Of a stretch of 64,000 bases of DNA, positions 59,408 to 64,000 are shown one piece after another. This stretch comes from Pseudopedobacter sp039918235 (GTDB taxonomy: Bacteria; Bacteroidota; Bacteroidia; Sphingobacteriales; Sphingobacteriaceae): contig JBDSHZ010000157.1 in assembly GCA_039918235.1 (NCBI GenBank), positions 46,175 through 110,174 on the forward strand, read 5' to 3'. The notes beneath the pieces were generated by a model, which was given only the letters and a program-made list of their open reading frames with translations, did not search any database and had not been told where the DNA came from. Both the position numbers and the translations under genes were made by a program. Numbering within the stretch: the stretch's first letter is position 1; every line of letters begins with the position of its first letter.

Positions 59408-60805
59408 ATGTCTTACACACCCATCAATCATAAAATATTACAACAGCTTAAGAAAATTATAGGCGACAAAAATGTTTTCACCGATCAGGAAAATATTTTT
59501 AAGTACAGTAAAGATGAAACTGAAGACCTGAGTTTTTTTCCTGATGTAGTAGTGAAACCTAAAAAAGTAACAGATATTGCTGCTATTTTAAAATTCTGTA
59601 ACGAGCATCACATTCCCGTAACGCCACGCGGCGGCGGAACAGGGCTAAGTGGCGGTGCTTTACCGGTACATGGCGGTGTAGTTTTGGCATTAGAACGTTT
59701 AGATAAGATCATTGAAATTGATGAGCGCAACCTGCAGGCAACTGTTGAACCTGGGGTAATTACAGAAGAATTCATGAACGCGGTTGAAGAAAAAGGACTG
59801 TTATATCCTGTAGATCCTTCCAGTAAGGGCACTTGTTTTATTGGAGGAAACATTGCGCATGGAAGTGGTGGCCCAAGAGTGGTAAAATACGGAACGATTA
59901 GAGAGTATGTGCTGAATCTGGAAGTGGTGCTGCCCAATGGAGATATCATTTGGACAGGTGCAAATACCTTAAAATATGCTTCAGGATATAACCTCACCCA
60001 ATTAATGATTGGTTCTGAAGGGACTTTGGGCATTGTAACCAAAATTGTTCTCAAGTTAATTCCCAAACCTTTACACCAGGTTTTGCTATTGGCATCTTTT
60101 CCTTCTAACGAAGATGCCTGTGCGGCAGTATCAGCTATTTTTAGAGCAGGCATTACCCCATCTGCACTGGAATTTATGGAAAGGAAAGGGATAGAATGGG
60201 TAATTGAAAATGACCATATCAGTTTTAATATGCACCATGACGCCAAAGCTTTTTTAATGATAGAAGTGGATGGTGCCAATATGGATATGCTTTTTGCTGA
60301 TTGTGAAATCATTAATAACGAATTGGAACATTTTAAATGTTTGGAAGTACTTTTTGCCGATTCTTCGGCACAAAAGGAAGAACTGTGGAGGATGCGGAGA
60401 ACGATGGCAGTATCTGTAAAATCCAATTCGGTTTATAAAGAAGAAGATACGGTAGTGCCACGGGCAGAATTGCCAAAACTAATCCAGGGAATTAAAGAAA
60501 TAGGAATTGAATATGGTTTTGATTCCATCTGTTACGGACATGCAGGCGATGGGAATTTACATGTAAATATCCTGAAAGGAAACATGATCGACCATGATTG
60601 GAAACACCGGTTAAAAGACGGAATTAAAGAAATATTTGAGCTGACGGTAAAATTAGGAGGCACCATTTCTGGAGAACATGGCATTGGTTTGGTGCAAAAA
60701 GAATATATGCCTTTAAAATATTCAGAAATAAACCTCAACTTAATGAGAGGCATTAAAACCGTATTTGACCCGAATGGGATTTTGAACCCAGGTAAAATAT
60801 TTTAG
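59408..60805 (+). CDS. FAD-linked oxidase, GlcD/D-lactate dehydrogenase family
   Basis: A 465-residue VAO-type flavoprotein. An N-terminal FAD domain with VTPRGGGTGLSGGALPVHGG (about 75-95), a middle cap, and a C-terminal region with CYGHAGDGNLHVNIL, the His/Asp cluster, and SGEHGIGLVQKEYM. It probably oxidises a 2-hydroxy acid such as glycolate or D-lactate in the cytoplasm. It follows folB in the same operon, and a terminator lies after it. Confidence 0.93.
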   Translation: MSYTPINHKILQQLKKIIGDKNVFTDQENIFKYSKDETEDLSFFPDVVVKPKKVTDIAAILKFCNEHHIPVTPRGGGTGLSGGALPVHGGVVLALERLDKIIEIDERNLQATVEPGVITEEFMNAVEEKGLLYPVDPSSKGTCFIGGNIAHGSGGPRVVKYGTIREYVLNLEVVLPNGDIIWTGANTLKYASGYNLTQLMIGSEGTLGIVTKIVLKLIPKPLHQVLLLASFPSNEDACAAVSAIFRAGITPSALEFMERKGIEWVIENDHISFNMHHDAKAFLMIEVDGANMDMLFADCEIINNELEHFKCLEVLFADSSAQKEELWRMRRTMAVSVKSNSVYKEEDTVVPRAELPKLIQGIKEIGIEYGFDSICYGHAGDGNLHVNILKGNMIDHDWKHRLKDGIKEIFELTVKLGGTISGEHGIGLVQKEYMPLKYSEINLNLMRGIKTVFDPNGILNPGKIF

Positions 60806-60837
60806 GATTCAACTCCTATATTGTGGCTTAAGTCAGC

Positions 60838-60868
60838 AAACTGTGGATAAATTCCACAGTTTTTTTTT
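60838..60868 (+). terminator. Intrinsic terminator of the folB-oxidase operon
   Basis: AAACTGTGG (60838-60846) pairs with CCACAGTTT (60854-60862), with a seven-base loop and a T-run after it. Confidence 0.9.
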
Positions 60869-60980
60869 GGTTATTATTTTTCAACTTATTATTAATCAAT
60901 GTTTTAATGTTTTAATTTATTGCTGGCATTATTATCAACCTGTATGTGGCATAACAAACAATATATAAAACATATAGATT

Positions 60981-61292
60981 ATGAAAAAGTTAATTTTATC
61001 GATGGCATTTTTAACATTTGCCGGAATCGCATCAGCTCAAACAGAAACAAAAACTACGCAAACAGTTGAAATGGTTGCTCAAGATAGTACTACCAAAACT
61101 CCTGTTAAACTGGAAGAATTGCCTGATGCTGTGAAAGCTACACTAGCGTCTCCTGCGTATAAGGATTGGACGCCAACAGATGCTTTCTGGGTGAAAAAAG
61201 ACGGAAAGGAATATTATGCCATTAATGTTAAAAAACAAGAAGAAGTTGGTTCAGTAAGTATTAACAAAGACGGAACTCCTGTTAAAGATTAA
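60981..61292 (+). CDS. Small secreted PepSY-like protein
   Basis: A 103-residue exported protein with a signal peptide (cleaved near ASAQ, about residue 20), a Thr-rich linker, and a C-terminal domain of about 55 residues with VKLEELPDAVKATLASPAY and KKDGKEYYAINVKKQEE, like the small PepSY/DUF2874 proteins common in Bacteroidota. Function is unknown. It is a single-gene unit between terminators and precedes the two-component regulator. Confidence 0.78.
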   Translation: MKKLILSMAFLTFAGIASAQTETKTTQTVEMVAQDSTTKTPVKLEELPDAVKATLASPAYKDWTPTDAFWVKKDGKEYYAINVKKQEEVGSVSINKDGTPVKD

Positions 61293-61340
61293 AGATTAAT
61301 AATTATTACCATGATTAACCTTTCTCTAAAAAGAGAAAAC

Positions 61341-61376
61341 GCAAAAGCCGGATAAATTCCGGCTTTTGCTATTTTT
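61341..61376 (+). terminator. Intrinsic terminator of the PepSY-like gene
   Basis: A perfect 11-bp stem (61341-61351, GCAAAAGCCGG, with 61359-61369) is followed by TATTTTT. The tail overlaps a TATTTTTG -7-like box (61370-61377) only 4 bases before the next gene's ATG. Confidence 0.88.
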
Positions 61377-61381
61377 GCCCT

Positions 61382-62707
61382 ATGATAAAAACATTAATCG
61401 TTGAAGACGATCCTACTTTTGCAGAAATATTAATAGGATTCCTGTCTCGCCATCATCATGAAGTAACTCATGTAACAAGGGTAAAGGAATCTTATAAACT
61501 TTTGGATCAGCAGGTTTTTGAATTGCTATTGGTTGATTATCGTTTACCGGATGGTACCGGATTGGAGATACTTTCCCATTTGAAAGAGAAAGGAACTGCT
61601 ATTCCAGTGATTATGATGACTAGCTTTAACGATGTGAGTACCGCAGTTAAATCTATGAAGCTGGGTGCTACGGATTATATCCTGAAACCCATAAATCCAG
61701 ATGAATTGTTGATGGTGATTAACCGTTCCATTAATAAAACAACGTTTGCTTTAAAAGAGGGAGTTCATAAAACTGATTTTATTAAAGGAAGCAGTGAGGT
61801 AACGGAAAAACTTTATCAGCATATTGATTTAGTTGCACCAACAGATTTATCTGTTCTGATACAGGGAGAGAGCGGAACAGGAAAGGAGTTTGCAGCCAGA
61901 CTGCTGCACCAAAAGAGTAATAGAAAGGATTATCCTTTTATAGCCATTGATTGTGGTGCGCTTTCCAAAGATTTAGCTATCAGTGAATTATTCGGACATT
62001 TAAAGGGTGCATTTACTGGGGCACTAAATGATAAAAAGGGACAATTTGAATTGGCCCATCAGGGAACTTTGTTTTTAGATGAGATAGGTAATCTCAGCTA
62101 CGAGGTACAGGTTAAATTGTTAAGAGCATTACAAGAGAAGGTGATTCAGCCTTTGGGCAGTACCAAAAATATTAAAGTTGATGTCCGTATTATTGCTGCC
62201 ACAAATGATGACCTGATCATGAGCCTACAAAGTGGTGACTTTAGAGAAGATCTTTACCATAGAATCAATCAATTTAAGATTCAATTGCCACCATTGCGGG
62301 AAAGAGGGGAAGATATTGAACTTTTTATCGCTCATTTTATAAAATCTGCAAATCAAGAACTGGGAAGACAAGTGAAAACTATAGCGCCTCAAGCAAAGAG
62401 AATGCTATTGAGTTATGACTGGCCTGGAAACCTAAGGGAATTGGATAATGTAATTAAAAGAATGGTGTTGCTTACACCTGGAGATGAATCTGGAATAGAA
62501 GCACTGCCCGAAGAAATGCTTTTTTCTTTAGAAGAACCTCAAAAAACGGTCACTCAAGACCTTAAAGTTTTTAAAGAAACGAATGAAAAAGTAATGATTT
62601 TGGATGCATTGGAAAAAGTGAGGTACAACAAATCTAAGGCAGCAAAATTACTGAATATAGACCGTAAGACACTCTACAGTAAAATGGAGCGATATGGGAT
62701 AAATTAA
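61382..62707 (+). CDS. NtrC-family sigma-54-dependent response regulator
   Basis: A 441-residue regulator: receiver domain with Asp52 (LLVDYRLPDGTG), AAA+ domain with GESGTGKE near residue 163, the sigma-54 contact motif GAFTGA near 211, Walker B GTLFLDEIGNL, and a Fis-type helix-turn-helix at the end (NKSKAAKLLNIDRKTLYSKM). It should activate RpoN promoters. Its stop overlaps the stop of the hybrid kinase gene by 4 bp in convergent orientation; the kinase could be its partner. Confidence 0.93.
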   Translation: MIKTLIVEDDPTFAEILIGFLSRHHHEVTHVTRVKESYKLLDQQVFELLLVDYRLPDGTGLEILSHLKEKGTAIPVIMMTSFNDVSTAVKSMKLGATDYILKPINPDELLMVINRSINKTTFALKEGVHKTDFIKGSSEVTEKLYQHIDLVAPTDLSVLIQGESGTGKEFAARLLHQKSNRKDYPFIAIDCGALSKDLAISELFGHLKGAFTGALNDKKGQFELAHQGTLFLDEIGNLSYEVQVKLLRALQEKVIQPLGSTKNIKVDVRIIAATNDDLIMSLQSGDFREDLYHRINQFKIQLPPLRERGEDIELFIAHFIKSANQELGRQVKTIAPQAKRMLLSYDWPGNLRELDNVIKRMVLLTPGDESGIEALPEEMLFSLEEPQKTVTQDLKVFKETNEKVMILDALEKVRYNKSKAAKLLNIDRKTLYSKMERYGIN

Positions 62708-64000
62708 ACAGGTTCATGTAAAGTAAGCTGGTAAACGTGATCCATCAGTATTTTTATAGCTGATTTTGTTTCATCAGATAGCTCATTTTCCTGTTCTATT
62801 CTTATTTCCTTCTTCCTTAATTCATTGCCGATTTCTTTAGCCCCAATTTGTGATAGGCGGCCAGCAAGCCGATGTACAACTAACCTGGCAGTAGCCACAT
62901 CTTCTTCCATTATAGATTTCTGAAGTTGCTTGCTATCATCTTCACAATCTTGTTTAAACCTTAACCAAATTTTTTTTAGCTGTTTCTCATCATCGAAAGT
63001 CATTTTTCTTAAGGCTGTAAAATCAAAACGAGGCACTTTTAAATCATGAGTTGTATTTATAAAGATGTCAAGTAACTCCTGCTCCTTAAATGGTTTCATA
63101 ATAATACCTTTAAAACCCTGGGTTAAAATATTTTCCTGTTCTTCTTTCAGCACATGTGCTGTAATGGCATAAAATTCAATATGTGCCGGCAATTTTTCTT
63201 TCAGGATCTGGCAAACTTCCAACCCAGATTTATCGGGTAGTCTCATGTCTACCAATACATGACTTAGCTGTGGATTTGGTTGGGCACTCAGTATTTCACT
63301 AGCGTTATTAAAGCTTTCAAAAGCGATATGGTGATTGTTGAATATCATCTCGCAAAGATCTAGGATGAAGCGGTCATCGTCTACTATCCAAATTTTCAGC
63401 TGATCTGGGAGCTGTATTTGCTGATTTATTTTAATCTTATTCTCTGTGGCTTCAACTTTTTCAAACTTCAGGAAAACACTAAATGTAGTTCCTTGTCCTG
63501 GTTTACTTTTAGCACTTACCCTGCCCAGTTGTTTTTCCACCAGTCTTTTCACAATTGATAATCCTAAGCCAGTACCTGCTTGATTATTAATGTAATGCTG
63601 TGTGTTTTCCGCTTGTTCAAATTCATTAAAAATATGCGCTAAATCCTTTTCGTTCATCCCAATACCGGTATCCTTAATAAGGAAGGAAAAATGGAGGTGG
63701 TTTTTATAGGATTTATAAGCTACTTTTAAAGTGACACTGCCCTTTGAGGTGAATTTTATGGCATTTCCTAAGAGGTTAAAGAGGATTTGTTTTAAACGGA
63801 AAGCATCTCCGTAAGCTGTTAGGTGTTCATCTAGCTCAAAATCGGTTGAAAGATCTAATGATTTGTTTGTTGCTAAAGGCTGGATGGCCGTCCGCACCTC
63901 CTGCAATACATCCATCATATTAAATACTTGAGGATGGATTTTGAATTCGCCAGAATTTATTTTATTGTAATCCAAAACTTCATTTACAATAGAAAGCAAG
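62704..64000 (-). CDS. Hybrid sensor histidine kinase, C-terminal part
   Basis: The coding frame is open to the right edge, so the N-terminal sensor and most of the HisKA domain are outside the window. Visible are an HATPase domain (N-box LKQILFNLLGNAIKFTSKG; DTGIGMNEKDL; GTGLGLSIVKRLVEKQLG), a receiver domain with VDMRLPDKSGLE, and a C-terminal Hpt domain (VVHRLAGRLSQIGAKEIGNE, with the His). This is a phosphorelay kinase. It converges on the sigma-54 regulator, which may receive phosphate through the Hpt; that is inference. Confidence 0.9.
   Translation of the reverse strand, partial: LLSIVNEVLDYNKINSGEFKIHPQVFNMMDVLQEVRTAIQPLATNKSLDLSTDFELDEHLTAYGDAFRLKQILFNLLGNAIKFTSKGSVTLKVAYKSYKNHLHFSFLIKDTGIGMNEKDLAHIFNEFEQAENTQHYINNQAGTGLGLSIVKRLVEKQLGRVSAKSKPGQGTTFSVFLKFEKVEATENKIKINQQIQLPDQLKIWIVDDDRFILDLCEMIFNNHHIAFESFNNASEILSAQPNPQLSHVLVDMRLPDKSGLEVCQILKEKLPAHIEFYAITAHVLKEEQENILTQGFKGIIMKPFKEQELLDIFINTTHDLKVPRFDFTALRKMTFDDEKQLKKIWLRFKQDCEDDSKQLQKSIMEEDVATARLVVHRLAGRLSQIGAKEIGNELRKKEIRIEQENELSDETKSAIKILMDHVYQLTLHEPV

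Noticed and set aside
59608..60426. A 272-codon open frame antisense to the GlcD-type oxidase
   Set aside because: It lies fully inside a well-supported gene on the other strand, and its translation is Ser/Pro-rich with no recognisable family.
1..64000. CRISPR array, prophage or insertion sequence
   Set aside because: No regularly spaced repeats, phage structural genes or transposase genes were found in the window.

Overview
The window reads as a chromosome segment of a Bacteroidota bacterium, most likely Sphingobacteriaceae (Pedobacter-like). Supporting signs are the AT-rich base composition, several Bacteroidota-type promoters (TAnnTTTG -7 boxes, two of them with a TTTG -33 box), housekeeping proteins of Bacteroidota type, a TIGR04283-type glycosyltransferase next to a DUF547 lipoprotein, and an OmpA/PD40 outer membrane protein. 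The genus is inference; the phylum is well supported.

Region by region: 1-5.2 kb holds an envelope operon read leftwards (PASTA protein, rhodanese, MltG, thioesterase, YihY), the divergent ddl, and a small accessory patch with an orphan gene, an attC-like hairpin and a ParDE-type toxin-antitoxin pair. 5.2-25.5 kb is mostly core: lipid acyltransferase, rpsO, dnaB, rlmB, mannose-1-phosphate guanylyltransferase, the Kdo genes kdsD and kdsA, recQ, an OmpA/PD40 protein, queE, folD and lepA, with a PIN/antitoxin pair between. 25.6-27.6 kb has an NtrC-type regulator with a variant sigma-54 contact loop, then the RNase P RNA gene. 27.6-32.4 kb is a haem/copper operon: MbnP-family lipoprotein, MauG-type di-haem peroxidase, beta-barrel, lipoprotein, SCO and cytochrome c. 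32.5-38 kb carries DinB, a HEPN/MNT toxin-antitoxin pair, phosphosugar mutase, and a run of small VOC/SRPBCC proteins facing a GlxA-type regulator. 38-46.5 kb is mixed: desaturase, nuclease-fold membrane protein, cation efflux, a sensor with no kinase domain, and acetyltransferases.

46.6-50.6 kb is the most unusual part. Genes read on the minus strand (serine hydrolase, TetR plus flavin monooxygenase, dihydrofolate-reductase-fold protein) are separated by long imperfect palindromes ending in GTTA/TAAC cores, which resemble integron gene cassettes. A similar cassette lies at 4.03-4.56 kb. No integrase is visible in the window.

50.9-64 kb returns to core functions: lysC-lysA (lysA carries an in-frame palindromic repeat), a glycosyltransferase, an SDR/AraC pair next to a broken AraC remnant, glutaryl-CoA-type dehydrogenase, folB, a GlcD-type oxidase, a second NtrC-type regulator with an intact GAFTGA, and a hybrid histidine kinase cut by the window edge. 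Several interspersed palindromic repeats occur between genes. Three toxin-antitoxin modules of different type are present.
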